Shown: positions 51,806-61,227, counted from the first letter of the stretch. The stretch: DNA of 64,000 nt from Massilia timonae CCUG 45783 (GCF_000315425.1 NZ_JH992923.1:124365-188364); one strand, 5' to 3'. Made by a program: numbers and translations. Notes: generated by a model not told the origin, from the letters alone.

Positions 51806-52738
51806 TTCGGGGCGCTTTTTCTGCCATTCTTTGAGCGCCAGAATTGGTGTTTTGCTGTCGATGGCGCGTTGCGGAATATGATGGTTGTAGAGCTTCAAGT
51901 AGTTCATCAAGGTCGCCTCCAGATCAGCCCTGCTGTCGAAACGGGTTTGCTGTAGCAGTTCGTTGATTCGTCCGTTGAAGCGCTCTACCATGCCATTCGT
52001 TTGCGGGTGCCGTGGCGGTGCCAGGCGATGCTCTGCCGGCAGTGCGGTACAAGCCACATCGAAGGCATGGTTGCCGCTCGGCTTCTTGTCCTTGGTAGCG
52101 AAGCGGTCAGTGAACTGAGAGCCGTTATCTGTCAGTATCTTGCTGATCTTGATCGGTGAAGCAAGCTTGAGCCGACGCAGGAAATCGACGCTGCTCTTGT
52201 CCGTCATGTCGCCATAGATGTGCATGAAAACCCATCGCGTGGCCCGGTCGATCGCGACGAACAGATAGCGACGCGAGGTTTCGTCAGGCATCTGGGGCAA
52301 GTATTTGATATCGATGTGAACGAAGCCTGGTTCGTAATCCTTGAACGTCTTTTTCGGCGCGATCGTTTCGCCTTCAGCTTTCGGGATGACATCTTCAAGA
52401 CGTGACATGCCCTCGCGCTTCAAAAGGCGGGCAAGACCTGAGCGAGAGACGTCAGGATTGATGTACTGCTTGGTGACGAAGAGAAGATCGTCCAATGGCA
52501 AATAAAGCGACTGGCGCAGCGCAAGCACGATCGCTTCCTGCGCTGCGCTCAGGGTGGTCTTGAGGACATGGGCACGGTGGGAACGGTCCTGTACATCATC
52601 ACGCTTGAGCCACTTCTTGGCGGTAGCCCGGCTGACATTGAAGACCTTGGCCGCCTGGCGATCTGACAGGCCCGAGTCCTTGATCTCTTGGCGCGTTTTC
52701 GGTGTAGTTCGGGCTTGCGGGTGAATGCGTGAACTCAT
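51761..52738 (-). CDS. IS481-type transposase
   Basis: A 325-aa DDE transposase. The N-terminal helix-turn-helix (SDRQAAKVFNVSRATAKKWL) is followed by an rve core with HIDIKYLPQMPD (first Asp), ILTDNGSQFTDRF (second Asp) and NGMVERFNGRINELL (Glu); LYNHHIPQRAI is typical of the family. Complete. Its stop codon lies at 51761-51763, overlapping the end of the PAAR frame. Confidence 0.93.
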   Translation of the reverse strand: MSSRIHPQARTTPKTRQEIKDSGLSDRQAAKVFNVSRATAKKWLKRDDVQDRSHRAHVLKTTLSAAQEAIVLALRQSLYLPLDDLLFVTKQYINPDVSRSGLARLLKREGMSRLEDVIPKAEGETIAPKKTFKDYEPGFVHIDIKYLPQMPDETSRRYLFVAIDRATRWVFMHIYGDMTDKSSVDFLRRLKLASPIKISKILTDNGSQFTDRFATKDKKPSGNHAFDVACTALPAEHRLAPPRHPQTNGMVERFNGRINELLQQTRFDSRADLEATLMNYLKLYNHHIPQRAIDSKTPILALKEWQKKRPELFVKRVYEQAGLDN

Positions 52739-52782
52739 GCTGCAAATTGCTCCTGGTGCTTTGAAATTCCGGGATTGCTGAA
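51766..52782 (-). mobile_element. IS481-family insertion sequence (right end approximate)
   Basis: Left end is probably near TGTCAAGTCCCGCC at 51766, where the PAAR frame loses similarity. The right end is placed near 52782 from a weak match to an inverted copy (ccgggattgctga). I could not identify convincing terminal repeats or a target duplication, so the ends are approximate. Confidence 0.6.
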
Positions 52783-53125
52783 CCCAGCAATCAACTCGTT
52801 CAGCATAGCCTTTGCTCGGAATAAAGGCCAGCTACGACGAGGAATATGATCGCACGGCACTAAACACCTAATCAGTTCTATTGACTGATCCTGTTGCAGC
52901 GACAACGATGTCCCACCTTCACAGCGCTGCATCTACTTCCACGTGGATGTAGGCGGACGATGAACCGACAGAGGGGCACGAGCGGCTCGCCCAAATAGAT
53001 CGCCCGCACTGTTCGTACATGTGAGCAGTGCAAGGGCCTTGGTTGCCCATTTTATGCGTGCTTCAGAAAGGCACAGGCCCGTTAATGCCGCCGTCACATA
53101 AAAACATTTTCTACCTTGCCCCTGC
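52783..53125. other. Non-coding stretch between IS481-type element and tRNA remnant
   Basis: About 340 bp, mixed composition, no supportable gene on either strand. One short hairpin-like element gcactg...cagtgc is at about 53008-53033. Probably degraded accessory DNA. Confidence 0.5.
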
Positions 53126-53171
53126 GACTATCAATCCGCAGGTCCCTGGTTCGAGTCAGGGCAGGGGGCCA
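53126..53171 (+). pseudogene. Decayed tRNA-Asn 3' half
   Basis: From the anticodon loop onward it matches the tRNA-Asn genes: tcaatccgcaggtccctgg and ttcgagtc are identical, the end is gggggcca. The 5' half (D arm) is missing, the anticodon loop is altered (CTATCAA), and the T stem no longer pairs properly. It is followed by the same terminator as tRNA-Asn copy 2. It is a possible attachment-site remnant or a relic of a fourth tRNA. Confidence 0.8.
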
Positions 53172-53178
53172 GAATAGG

Positions 53179-53207
53179 AAGGGCCGCATGCGAATGCGGC
53201 CCTTTTT
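53179..53207 (+). terminator. Intrinsic terminator after tRNA remnant
   Basis: Stem agggccgcat / atgcggccct, loop gcga, then TTTTT, identical to the terminator at 32188. Confidence 0.88.
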
Positions 53208-53222
53208 GCTTTTGCAGTATGC

Positions 53223-53666
53223 TCACGCCGCCGCGCGCTGTTTCTCATCGCGTTTTCCGCGCCGTCCCAGCAGTTCGAACACACCCATCCCCGCCACCAT
53301 CGCCAGGAAGAACAGCAGCGGTTTGCCCCCGCCCACCAGAATCGACGCCACCGCCGGCCCGGGACAATACCCGGCCAGTCCCCAACCGGCGCCGAATACC
53401 AGGCTGCCCGCCAGCAGCCGGCGGTCGATCCGCGTTGCGGTCGGCAACTGCAGCGGCTCTCCCAGCAAGGAGCGCCGCCGGCGCCGCGCGAGCGCATACG
53501 CCGGCATCGCAGCCAGCAGCGCGCCGCCCATGACGATGCCCAGGGACGGATCCCAGGCGCCGGCCAGGTCGAGGAAGGCCAGCACTTTCGCCGGATTGGT
53601 CATTTCGGAGAGAATCAGCCCGGTCCCGAACAGCAGGCCGGCCCATAAGGCGAACAGGATTTTCAT
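53223..53666 (-). CDS. YeeE/YedE family transporter, second half
   Basis: A 147-aa membrane protein with four hydrophobic segments. The C-terminal half-type motif GYCPGPA and the N-terminal GLLFGTGLILSEMTNPAKVLAFLDL are characteristic of YeeE/YedE (DUF6691) half-transporters that import thiosulfate or another sulfur compound. The start at 53666 overlaps the stop of the upstream partner by 4 bp. The pair probably assembles as a heterodimer equal to one full-length YeeE. Confidence 0.88.
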   Translation of the reverse strand: MKILFALWAGLLFGTGLILSEMTNPAKVLAFLDLAGAWDPSLGIVMGGALLAAMPAYALARRRRRSLLGEPLQLPTATRIDRRLLAGSLVFGAGWGLAGYCPGPAVASILVGGGKPLLFFLAMVAGMGVFELLGRRGKRDEKQRAAA

Positions 53667-54103
53667 GCGACGCTCCCGAACACATGGCGCAGCAAGTAGA
53701 CGATGGCGAAGCCGGCGCCCATGAAGGCCACGGTCGCCGCCAGCGAGCGTGGTGAGCCGCGCGCCATGCCGCACACGCCGTGGCCGCTGGTGCAGCCGCC
53801 GCCGTAGCGGGTGCCGATGCCGACCAGCAGGCCGGATACGATCAGGGCCGGCCAGCCCGCATCGACCTCGACTTGCGGCAGCGCCGCCACCAGGGTGTAG
53901 AGCAGCGGTGCGCCGGCCAGGCCGGCGAGAAACGCCAGGCGCCAGCCGCTCTCGCCGGGCGCTGGACGCAGCAGGCCTCCCAGAATGCCGCTGACGCCGG
54001 CGATGCGCCCGTTGAACAGCAGCAGGCCGCCTGCCGCGACGCCGATCAGCAGTCCGCCGGCCAGCGCCGGCCACGGCGTAAAATTGACCCAGTCGACGTT
54101 CAT
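53663..54103 (-). CDS. YeeE/YedE family transporter, first half
   Basis: A 146-aa membrane protein with four hydrophobic segments. [20 protein letters not shown] holds the family Cys motif (CTSGHG) that binds the sulfur substrate in Yee[17 protein letters not shown] is also typical. The start at 54103 has GGAGGA 6 bp upstream. It is coupled to the second half by an ATGA overlap. No sulfurtransferase or rhodanese gene is adjacent in this window. Confidence 0.9.
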   Translation of the reverse strand: MNVDWVNFTPWPALAGGLLIGVAAGGLLLFNGRIAGVSGILGGLLRPAPGESGWRLAFLAGLAGAPLLYTLVAALPQVEVDAGWPALIVSGLLVGIGTRYGGGCTSGHGVCGMARGSPRSLAATVAFMGAGFAIVYLLRHVFGSVA

Positions 54104-54163
54104 CGCGTCCTCCACTCCACCTTGGACCGCGAACGCGCGCCAAAGTTGTTGGCAGCCTATCGC

Positions 54164-54454
54164 TCAGCGGCTCTTTTTCTTATTGGATGTGTAAGTACGC
54201 GTATAGAAATCCGGCGGCTTTTTCGCCACCCAGGCGATGAAGGCTGCGATCTCTTCGTGCCCGCGCAGCGCGTCCCAGGTATGGTAGCTCTGCAGCAGCT
54301 CGCGCTCGGTGAGCGCCGAGTGAATCTTGCGGTGGCAGATCTTGTGGATCGCGAACTGTTCCTTGCCCTTGAAGGTCTTCGGGATCAGGTGATGGCGGTC
54401 GATATTGACCGTTCCCAGGATGCGTCCGCACAGCGGGCAGAGGTTATCGACCAC
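54164..54454 (-). CDS. HNH-like zinc-site protein
   Basis: A 96-aa protein with CPLC near the start, then DRHHLIPKTFKGKEQF and HKICHRKIHS, the arrangement of an HNH/His-Me-finger domain with a Cys4-like or Cys/His zinc site. Such short HNH proteins may be nickases or nucleases acting on DNA, or unrelated hydrolase-type zinc-fold proteins; function unknown. It stands alone between the transporter pair and the kinase cluster. Confidence 0.7.
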   Translation of the reverse strand: MVDNLCPLCGRILGTVNIDRHHLIPKTFKGKEQFAIHKICHRKIHSALTERELLQSYHTWDALRGHEEIAAFIAWVAKKPPDFYTRTYTSNKKKSR

Positions 54455-54643
54455 GTATCACTCCGGGTTGTTTTTGCTTGCTCTATGAGATATGGTGCGT
54501 AATCAATAGCTGCGCAAGACTTGTCCCGCTAATTTCAATAAGGAAAACAGGGATAACTCCCTCTTGTTAAATGGCATTGAGGTAAAATTAACCCTTACAA
54601 GTTTGCAATAACGTTCCACCAGCCCTGAAAGCGACGCCGTTGC

Positions 54644-56293
54644 ATGATCGAAGACGACTCCACCCGCTGTTCCGTGCTGTTGATCGACGATGAATCGTTT
54701 GCCCAGGACATCATTGCCCACGGCCTGAAGGGTTGTGCCGGTCACCAGCTGATGTACGAATCCAGCCCGGAACGCGCCGTCCAGGTGGCGCGCGAGGTCG
54801 ACGCGACCGTGGTGCTGGTCGACCTGCGCATGCCCGGCGGCCTCGACGGCTTTGCGGTAATCGCCCGCCTGCGCGCCCATCCCGACACCGAAGACATCCC
54901 GGTCATCCTGCTCTCGTCCGAGGACGATCCCGACATCAAGGCCAAGGCCTTCGCCGTCGGCGCCAGCGACTACATGGTCAAGTGGCCCGATCCGCGCGAG
55001 CTGGTGGCGCGCGTGCGCCACCACAGCGGCGCCTGCATCGCGCGGCGCGAGCGCGACCAGGCCTTCGCTTCGCTGCGCCGCAGCCAGGAAGAGCTGGCCG
55101 CCAGCCAGTCGGCCCTGCAGCAGGCGCAGAAGATGGAAGCGATCGGCCAGCTCACCGGCGGCGTCGCCCACGATTTCAACAACGTGCTGCAGATCATCGG
55201 CGGCAACCTGCAGCTGCTCAAGCTGGTCGGCAACCTGAACGATGCCGCCCTCAGCCGGGTCGAGATGGCGTTGTCGGGCGTCGAGCGCGGCGCCAAGCTG
55301 GCCGCGCACCTGCTTGCCTTCGCGCGCCGCCAGCCGCTGCAATCGGTGGTGATCGATCCCGGTCACCTGCTGCGCGAAATGGACGATATGGCGCGCCGCG
55401 TGCTCGGCGCCAGCACCCTGGTGCGCACCGAGATCGCGCATGGCCTCGGCAGCACCATGATCGACCCGAACCAGCTCAACAACGTGCTGCTGAACCTGGT
55501 CATCAATGCGCGCGACGCCATGCCCGACGGCGGCACGCTCACCATCCGCGGGGCCAACGTCGGCGCCGGCGACGAGCTGCCGGCCGAGGTGCCGGAGGGC
55601 GACTACGTGATGCTCGAGATCGCCGATACCGGCAAGGGCATGCCGCCCGATGTGCTGCGGCGCGCCTTCGAGCCCTTCTTCACCACCAAGCCGACCGGGC
55701 AGGGGACGGGGCTGGGCCTGTCGATGGCCTACGGTTTCGTGAAGCAGTCGGGCGGCGAGATCGTGCTGCACAGCGAGGAGGGCAAGGGCAGCAGCGTACG
55801 CATCTACCTGCCGCGCAGCAGTTCTGCGCCGGCGGCAAGCGAGGAGCACGCGTCGCACCTGCCGCTGGCCGGCGGGCTGGAGACCATCCTCGTGGTCGAG
55901 GACGAAGAAGAGGTGCGCTCGTCGACCTGCGGCATCCTGTCGGCGCTGGGCTACGAGGTGCTGGAAGCCGGCGATGCGGCCGAGGCGGCCGCCATCGTCG
56001 AGAGTGGCCGCCATGTCGACCTGGTGTTCACCGACGTGATCATGCCGGGGCCGGTCAGCAGCCTGCAGCTGGGCGAGATCGTGCGCCGCCACCTGCCGGA
56101 ATGCCAGGTGCTGTACACCTCGGGCTATGCCGAGGGCGTGCTGGCGCATGAAGGCAAGCTGGACTCGTCGGTCCACCTGCTGCAGAAACCCTACCATCCG
56201 GACGCGCTCAGCGCGCGCATCCGCCACCTGCTGCGGCGCGCCAGGCGCGCCGCGAACCGGCCGTCAGCGCCGACTCACTTCGGCTTGATGTAG
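54644..56293 (+). CDS. Receiver-kinase-receiver hybrid histidine kinase
   Basis: A 549-aa soluble protein with an N-terminal receiver (about 5-125; LLIDDE, acceptor Asp in VVLVDLRMPGG), HisKA with GGVAHDFNNVLQII and acceptor His176, HATPase (NLVINARDAMPDGG, DTGKGMPP, GQGTGLGLSM), and a C-terminal receiver (about 415-535; VVEDEEE, acceptor Asp in LVFTDVIMPG, Lys in QKP). Having a receiver at both ends suggests it takes input from another kinase and passes phosphate on. It converges on, and overlaps by 19 bp, the opposite-strand response regulator that sits with the bacteriophytochrome. Confidence 0.9.
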   Translation: MIEDDSTRCSVLLIDDESFAQDIIAHGLKGCAGHQLMYESSPERAVQVAREVDATVVLVDLRMPGGLDGFAVIARLRAHPDTEDIPVILLSSEDDPDIKAKAFAVGASDYMVKWPDPRELVARVRHHSGACIARRERDQAFASLRRSQEELAASQSALQQAQKMEAIGQLTGGVAHDFNNVLQIIGGNLQLLKLVGNLNDAALSRVEMALSGVERGAKLAAHLLAFARRQPLQSVVIDPGHLLREMDDMARRVLGASTLVRTEIAHGLGSTMIDPNQLNNVLLNLVINARDAMPDGGTLTIRGANVGAGDELPAEVPEGDYVMLEIADTGKGMPPDVLRRAFEPFFTTKPTGQGTGLGLSMAYGFVKQSGGEIVLHSEEGKGSSVRIYLPRSSSAPAASEEHASHLPLAGGLETILVVEDEEEVRSSTCGILSALGYEVLEAGDAAEAAAIVESGRHVDLVFTDVIMPGPVSSLQLGEIVRRHLPECQVLYTSGYAEGVLAHEGKLDSSVHLLQKPYHPDALSARIRHLLRRARRAANRPSAPTHFGLM

Positions 56294-56730
56294 CGGCGCG
56301 AGCCTGGCGGCGGTTCGTTCAGCACCGCCCAGAAGATGCCGAGGTCGCCGATCGCGCGCACGAACTCGTTGAAGTCCACCGGCTTGACCACGTAGGCGTT
56401 CACGCCCAGCTGGTAGCTGCGCACCACGTCCTGTTCTTCCTTGGACGAGGTCAGCATCACCACCGGAACCGACTTGAGGCCGTCGGAGTTGCGGATTTCC
56501 TTCAGCACCTCGAGCCCGTCGACCTTGGGCAGCTTGAGGTCGAGCAGGATCACGGCCGGACTGCCGAGCTGGCGCTCGGCGAACTCGCCGCGCCGGTGCA
56601 GGTAGTCGAGCGCTTCGGCGCCGTCGCGCACCACCACGACTTCGTTGGCGAGCTGGCTTTTCGACAGCGCGATGAGCGTCAGCTCCAGGTCATGGGGATT
56701 GTCTTCCACCAGGAGGATGGGCTTGAGCAT
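56275..56730 (-). CDS. Response regulator, Rcp1-like (phytochrome-associated)
   Basis: A 151-aa stand-alone receiver protein. LLVEDNPHDLELTLIAL, the acceptor Asp in VILLDLKLPKVDG, the Thr in MLTSSKEEQD and the Lys in YVVKPVDFNEF are all present. It lacks an output domain, like Rcp1-type regulators that partner phytochrome kinases. It follows the bacteriophytochrome by 11 bp on the same strand and is probably its phosphate acceptor. Confidence 0.92.
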   Translation of the reverse strand: MLKPILLVEDNPHDLELTLIALSKSQLANEVVVVRDGAEALDYLHRRGEFAERQLGSPAVILLDLKLPKVDGLEVLKEIRNSDGLKSVPVVMLTSSKEEQDVVRSYQLGVNAYVVKPVDFNEFVRAIGDLGIFWAVLNEPPPGSRRYIKPK

Positions 56731-56741
56731 GGGAAATCGCC

Positions 56742-58985
56742 TTATTTAGATGGGTCTTGTTTTGGAAGGCTGAAGGAGAACGTTGCCCCTTCGCCGGGTG
56801 TCGAGTTGGCCCAGACGCGGCCGTTATGGCGCTCGACGATGCGCCGCACGTTGGCCAGGCCGATGCCGGTGCCCTGGAAGTCTTCCATGCGGTGCAGGCG
56901 CTGGAACACGCCGAACAGCTTGTGTACGTAGTCCATATTGAAGCCGGCGCCGTTGTCGGCCACGTGGAACAGGTACTCGTGGCCAGCGTCCTCGTGCCAG
57001 ACGCGGATCACGGCCTGCTCGCGCTCGCCGGTGAACTTGACCGCGTTCGACAGCAGGTTGAACATCGCCAGGTGCAGGAAGCTGGGGTCGGCGCACACGG
57101 TCGGCAGGCGGTCGATGTGCCAGTCGATCTTGCGCTGGCCGATTTCCAGGTCCAGCTTGTCGATGCAGCCCGAGACCAGTTCGGTCATGTCGACCTGGGT
57201 CGGACGCAGGGCCGCGCGGCCCATCTGCGAGAACGACAGCAGGTCGTCGACCAGCTTGCCGGCCAGGCGCGCCGACTGCTTGATGTTCTTCAGGAAGCGC
57301 TCGCGCATGGCGGCGTCCTCGCTGCCGGCCGCTTCGATCAGCAGGTCGGAGAAGCCGACGATGTGGCGCAGCGGCGCGCGCAGGTCGTGCGAGACCGAAT
57401 ACGAGAACGCTTCGAGTTCCTTGTTGGCGCGCGTCAGTTCCTCGGCCAGTTCGGCCATCTGCTCGGCGCGCTCGAGCGCAATGCCGAGCAAGGCGCTGCG
57501 GAACTCGATCGCCAGTTCGATCTCGGCCGCGTGCCAGGGCAGGCTGTGGCCGTGGATGGTTTCGCGCCAGGCTGCGAAGCTCTGGCGCGGTGAAAGCTGG
57601 GTCGGCGCGCCCGGCGGCGCCTGCTTTTCATGGGGATTGCCGGCCCATTCCACGGTCTGCACCAGTTCTGGGCGGAACCACAGCAGGTAGTGCTGGTGGA
57701 TGCGCGAGATCGGCAGCGCCAGCAGGCCGCTGGCGACGCCCGTCAGCGCGCTCGCCGGCGGGTACGCGCCGGCCAGGTGGTTCGTGTGGAACAGCTCGGT
57801 ATGGCCGTGCACGGCGAGCCAGGTCGACAGGGCGCGGATCGCCTTGTCGTCCGGCGTGTCGCCATAGGTCAGGATGCGGTCGTCGACCACCACCGCCACG
57901 CCGCCAGCGCGGGCGAAGCGCAGCAGCTCGGGGAACACGCCGCTCAGGTTGTCGAGGAAGTCGGCGCCCTTGGTCAGGTGGCCCAGCATCTCGACCATGA
58001 TGCGGCGCACGTCGAGGCGGAACTGCAGCTCGGCGCCATCCTCGCGCGTCTCGATGCACAGCGACAGGATCTGGCCCAGCTGCTCGCAGGCGGTGCGCTT
58101 CTCGACCGACACCGGGCAGGGTTCGGCGTTATGGCAGGAGATCAGGCCCCACAGCTTGCCCTTGACGATCAGCGACACCGACATCGAGGCCAGCGTGCCC
58201 ATATTGCGCATGTACTGCAGGTGCACCGGCGAGACGCTGCGCAGGGCGGCGAACGACAGGTCGTTGCGGCTGCCCGTGACCGGATTGGCGCCCGGGACCA
58301 GCGGTGCAGCTTCGTAGTTCGCATCCTGGATCAGGCGGATCGGCGACAAGGTGTACAGCTCGCGCGCCTGGGCCGGGATGTCGCTGGCCGGAAACGACTG
58401 CCCCAGGTAGGAATCGTAATCGGGCGCCTTCGACTCGGCCACCACGCGGCCATGGCCGCTGGGGTCGAACTGGTAGACCATCACGCGGCCGTAGCCGGTC
58501 ACCGAGCGCACATGGCGCGCCGCCAGGTCGGACAGGGCGGGAATCGAGGCGTGCTCGTTGACCCGCGCCAGGAAATCGGTGATCAATGGATACAGGTGGC
58601 GGAACTCGGCCGGCTGGGCGCGCTCGACGGTTTCGAATTCGGCGATGATCAACCCGTCCCAGGCATGCCCCAGCACGTCGAAATGGCGGCCGTTGGCCAG
58701 CGTGACGGTGCCGAGGTAGCCAGGACGCTGGCCCAGGGTGCCGCTGCCCAGCTCCAGCGCCAGACGTTCGCTGGCCGCCTCGCCGATTGCCTCGGCCAGC
58801 GGCCGGCCGAGCACTGCCTGCACGTCGACGCCGGTCCAGTGGGCGAGGTTGGCGCTGGCCTGCAACACCTCGAGGGCAGGCGACAGGGTCAGCATGAAGC
58901 CATGCGGCTGGATGCTTCCGGGCGTGCGGATGGGTTCCTTGTCGCAGCCGGCGATGTCGAGATGGTCGGGGAGTGGCTGGGTCAT
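56742..58985 (-). CDS. bphP: Bacteriophytochrome histidine kinase
   Basis: Red/far-red photoreceptor kinase, 747 aa from 58985 (MTQPLPDHLDIAGCDKEPIR). PAS domain (about 10-120) carries the probable biliverdin-linking Cys14 near the N-terminus, as in bacterial phytochromes; the GAF domain (about 130-310) has YLGQSFPASDIPAQARELY with the PxSDIP motif; a PHY domain (about 320-500) follows; then HisKA with SVSHDLRAPLRHIV and acceptor His533, and HATPase (NLLSNAVKFTGERE, GIGLANV). A longer upstream start lacks support. Biliverdin would come from a heme oxygenase (bphO) not found here. It is coupled to the Rcp1-like regulator. Confidence 0.95.
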   Translation of the reverse strand: MTQPLPDHLDIAGCDKEPIRTPGSIQPHGFMLTLSPALEVLQASANLAHWTGVDVQAVLGRPLAEAIGEAASERLALELGSGTLGQRPGYLGTVTLANGRHFDVLGHAWDGLIIAEFETVERAQPAEFRHLYPLITDFLARVNEHASIPALSDLAARHVRSVTGYGRVMVYQFDPSGHGRVVAESKAPDYDSYLGQSFPASDIPAQARELYTLSPIRLIQDANYEAAPLVPGANPVTGSRNDLSFAALRSVSPVHLQYMRNMGTLASMSVSLIVKGKLWGLISCHNAEPCPVSVEKRTACEQLGQILSLCIETREDGAELQFRLDVRRIMVEMLGHLTKGADFLDNLSGVFPELLRFARAGGVAVVVDDRILTYGDTPDDKAIRALSTWLAVHGHTELFHTNHLAGAYPPASALTGVASGLLALPISRIHQHYLLWFRPELVQTVEWAGNPHEKQAPPGAPTQLSPRQSFAAWRETIHGHSLPWHAAEIELAIEFRSALLGIALERAEQMAELAEELTRANKELEAFSYSVSHDLRAPLRHIVGFSDLLIEAAGSEDAAMRERFLKNIKQSARLAGKLVDDLLSFSQMGRAALRPTQVDMTELVSGCIDKLDLEIGQRKIDWHIDRLPTVCADPSFLHLAMFNLLSNAVKFTGEREQAVIRVWHEDAGHEYLFHVADNGAGFNMDYVHKLFGVFQRLHRMEDFQGTGIGLANVRRIVERHNGRVWANSTPGEGATFSFSLPKQDPSK

Positions 58986-59222
58986 GATGCCGTGTGCTGA
59001 CGAGCGGGAGAGACGAGCCTCTATTGTAGCGTGAAAGCTTGCTGCAATTTCTATACTGCTTGTCACATTTCGCGATTTACTGGGCTTTGTGTTATCGCAG
59101 GTGTTACATATTGATACCCTATATTGTTGCTAATGCACATACAGTTGCGTGGCATATTGTGGCAAAGCAGATGTATGATAGGCCACTTTACCGGACTCAG
59201 CAGACAGGAAGTCGCACTGCCC

Positions 59223-61130
59223 ATGGACACCTCACTACCCGTCAAGCAGCCGTTAACCGACGAGCAGCGTTTTCAGTACCTGATCGCGGGCATCAGCGAT
59301 TACGCGATCTACATGCTCGATCCGCAGGGATACGTCAACAGCTGGAATGCCGGTGCACAGCGTTTCAAGGGCTACCTCGAGCACGAGATCCTGCAGCAGC
59401 ATTTCTCCCGTTTCTACACGCCCGAGGATCGCGCCAGCGGCCTGCCGGCGCAGGCGCTGGCCCATGCCCTGGGCCACGGCCGCTACGAATCCGAAGGCTG
59501 GCGCGTGCGCAAGGACGGCGGCCGCTTCTGGGCCCACGTGGTGATCGACCCGATCCGCGATGCCGGCGGCGAGCTGATCGGTTTCGCCAAGATCACGCGC
59601 GACGTCACCGAGAAGAAGCAGGCCGAGGACCTGCTGCGCGAGAGCGAGCAGCGCTTCCGCCTGCTGGTGCAGGGCGTGACCGACTACGCGATCTACATGC
59701 TCACCCCCGAGGGCGTGGTGTCGAACTGGAACCTGGGCGCCCAGCGCATCAAGGGCTACAGCCAGGACGACATCGTCGGCCACCACTTCTCGCTGTTCTA
59801 CACCGACGAAGACCGCCTGCGCGGCCTGCCGGCGCGCGCGCTGACGGCGGCCGGCGACGTCGGCCGCTACGAGGCCGAGGGCTGGCGCGTGCGCAAGGAC
59901 GGCACCCGGTTCTGGGCCAACGTCGTCATCGACGCCATCCGCGGCGACGACGGGCGGTTGCTGGGCTATGCCAAGATCACGCGCGACCTGACCGAGAAGA
60001 AGGCGGCGGCCGAGGCGCTGGACAAGGCACAGGCGGCGCTGTTCCAGGCCCAGAAGATGGAGTCGATCGGCCAGCTCACAGGCGGCATCGCGCACGACTT
60101 CAACAACCTGCTGTCGGTGATCTCGAGCGGCCTCGAGGTGCTGAGCATGCAGCGCAGCCCGGGCGGCGACGCCAAGACGCTCGACAGCATGCGGCGCGCG
60201 ATCGACCGCGGCGCCACGCTGACCCAGCAACTGCTGGCCTTCGCGCGCCAGCAGCCGCTCGAACCCGAGACGCGCAACGTCAACCGCATCATCAGCGGCT
60301 TCGAATCGGTGCTGCGGCGCGCCGCCAATTCGTCGATCAACTTCGTGCTCAAGCTCGATCCCAGGGCGCCGAACGCCGTGATCGACGCCGCGCGGCTGGA
60401 GTCGGCGGTGCTGAACCTGGTGGTCAATGCGCGCGACGCCATGCCGGGCGGCGGGCGCATCGTGGTCGAGACCGTGGGTGTGGTGCTGGCCGAGGGCGAA
60501 CACGCCGCGCTGGCGGCCGGCCTCTGGCTGCGCCTGAGCGTGACCGACACCGGCACCGGCATGACGCCGGAGACCATCGCGCGCGCCTTCGAGCCCTTCT
60601 TCACCACCAAGGAAGTCGGCAAGGGCACCGGCCTGGGGCTGTCGCAGGTGTACGGCTTCATCAAGCAGTCGGGCGGCGAGGTGACCATCGAGAGCACGGT
60701 GGGCGAGGGCACCAGCATCGTCATCTGGCTGCCGGCCGTGACCTCGCACGCGCACGACCTGGCGCAGATCGAGGCCGAGACCGTGCTGATCGTCGAGGAC
60801 GAGCCCGACCTGCTGGACGTCGCCTCCTCGCTGTTCCTGAGCATGGGCTACGACGTGATGACCGCCGCCAGCGGCAGCGACGCCCTGAACCTGCTGGCCA
60901 GCCGCGACGTCGACATCCTGTTTACCGACGTCGTGATGCCGAACGGGATGAACGGCATCGAGCTGGCCGCCTACACGCGCAACAACTACCCGAACGTGAA
61001 GGTGATGCTGGCCTCGGGCTATCCGCAGCCGGCATTGAAGCTCGACCGCTCGCGGCTGGGGGAGTTCGCCTTCGTCAGCAAGCCATATCGGCTGTCAGAC
61101 CTGGCCAGGAGCCTGCGCAGCGCGCACTAG
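59223..61130 (+). CDS. PAS-PAS hybrid sensor histidine kinase with receiver
   Basis: A 635-aa soluble protein from ATG 59223 (MDTSLPVKQPLTDEQRF); longer starts run through the A/T-rich leader. Two tandem PAS domains (about 18-140 and 145-265) have closely similar sequence (RFKGYLEHEILQQHFSRFY and RIKGYSQDDIVGHHFSLFY), suggesting duplication. HisKA has GGIAHDFNNLLSVI with acceptor His291, HATPase NLVVNARDAMPGGG and GKGTGLGLSQV, and the receiver VEDEPDLLD with Asp in ILFTDVVMPNG and Lys in SKPYRL. It diverges from the bacteriophytochrome gene across a 237-bp region. Confidence 0.92.
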   Translation: MDTSLPVKQPLTDEQRFQYLIAGISDYAIYMLDPQGYVNSWNAGAQRFKGYLEHEILQQHFSRFYTPEDRASGLPAQALAHALGHGRYESEGWRVRKDGGRFWAHVVIDPIRDAGGELIGFAKITRDVTEKKQAEDLLRESEQRFRLLVQGVTDYAIYMLTPEGVVSNWNLGAQRIKGYSQDDIVGHHFSLFYTDEDRLRGLPARALTAAGDVGRYEAEGWRVRKDGTRFWANVVIDAIRGDDGRLLGYAKITRDLTEKKAAAEALDKAQAALFQAQKMESIGQLTGGIAHDFNNLLSVISSGLEVLSMQRSPGGDAKTLDSMRRAIDRGATLTQQLLAFARQQPLEPETRNVNRIISGFESVLRRAANSSINFVLKLDPRAPNAVIDAARLESAVLNLVVNARDAMPGGGRIVVETVGVVLAEGEHAALAAGLWLRLSVTDTGTGMTPETIARAFEPFFTTKEVGKGTGLGLSQVYGFIKQSGGEVTIESTVGEGTSIVIWLPAVTSHAHDLAQIEAETVLIVEDEPDLLDVASSLFLSMGYDVMTAASGSDALNLLASRDVDILFTDVVMPNGMNGIELAAYTRNNYPNVKVMLASGYPQPALKLDRSRLGEFAFVSKPYRLSDLARSLRSAH

Positions 61131-61155
61131 GCGCCTGACGAAGAGTTCGCATTGA

Positions 61156-61174
61156 AATGAGAATCATTCTCATT
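61156..61174 (+). promoter_or_regulatory. Fur box
   Basis: The 19-bp perfect palindrome aatgagaatcattctcatt fits the classic Fur operator. It lies 53 bp before the DUF2325-like gene start and 26 bp after the kinase stop, so it probably represses the downstream gene when iron is plentiful. Confidence 0.88.
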
Positions 61175-61227
61175 TAATATGGCGCCTACGGCGCGCGGTG
61201 CGCCGTGGTTCTTCACAGGGGGTGCCG

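Noticed and set aside
53126..53171. Functional fourth tRNA-Asn
   Set aside because: The D arm is missing, the anticodon loop is altered and the T stem cannot pair properly; listed as a remnant instead.
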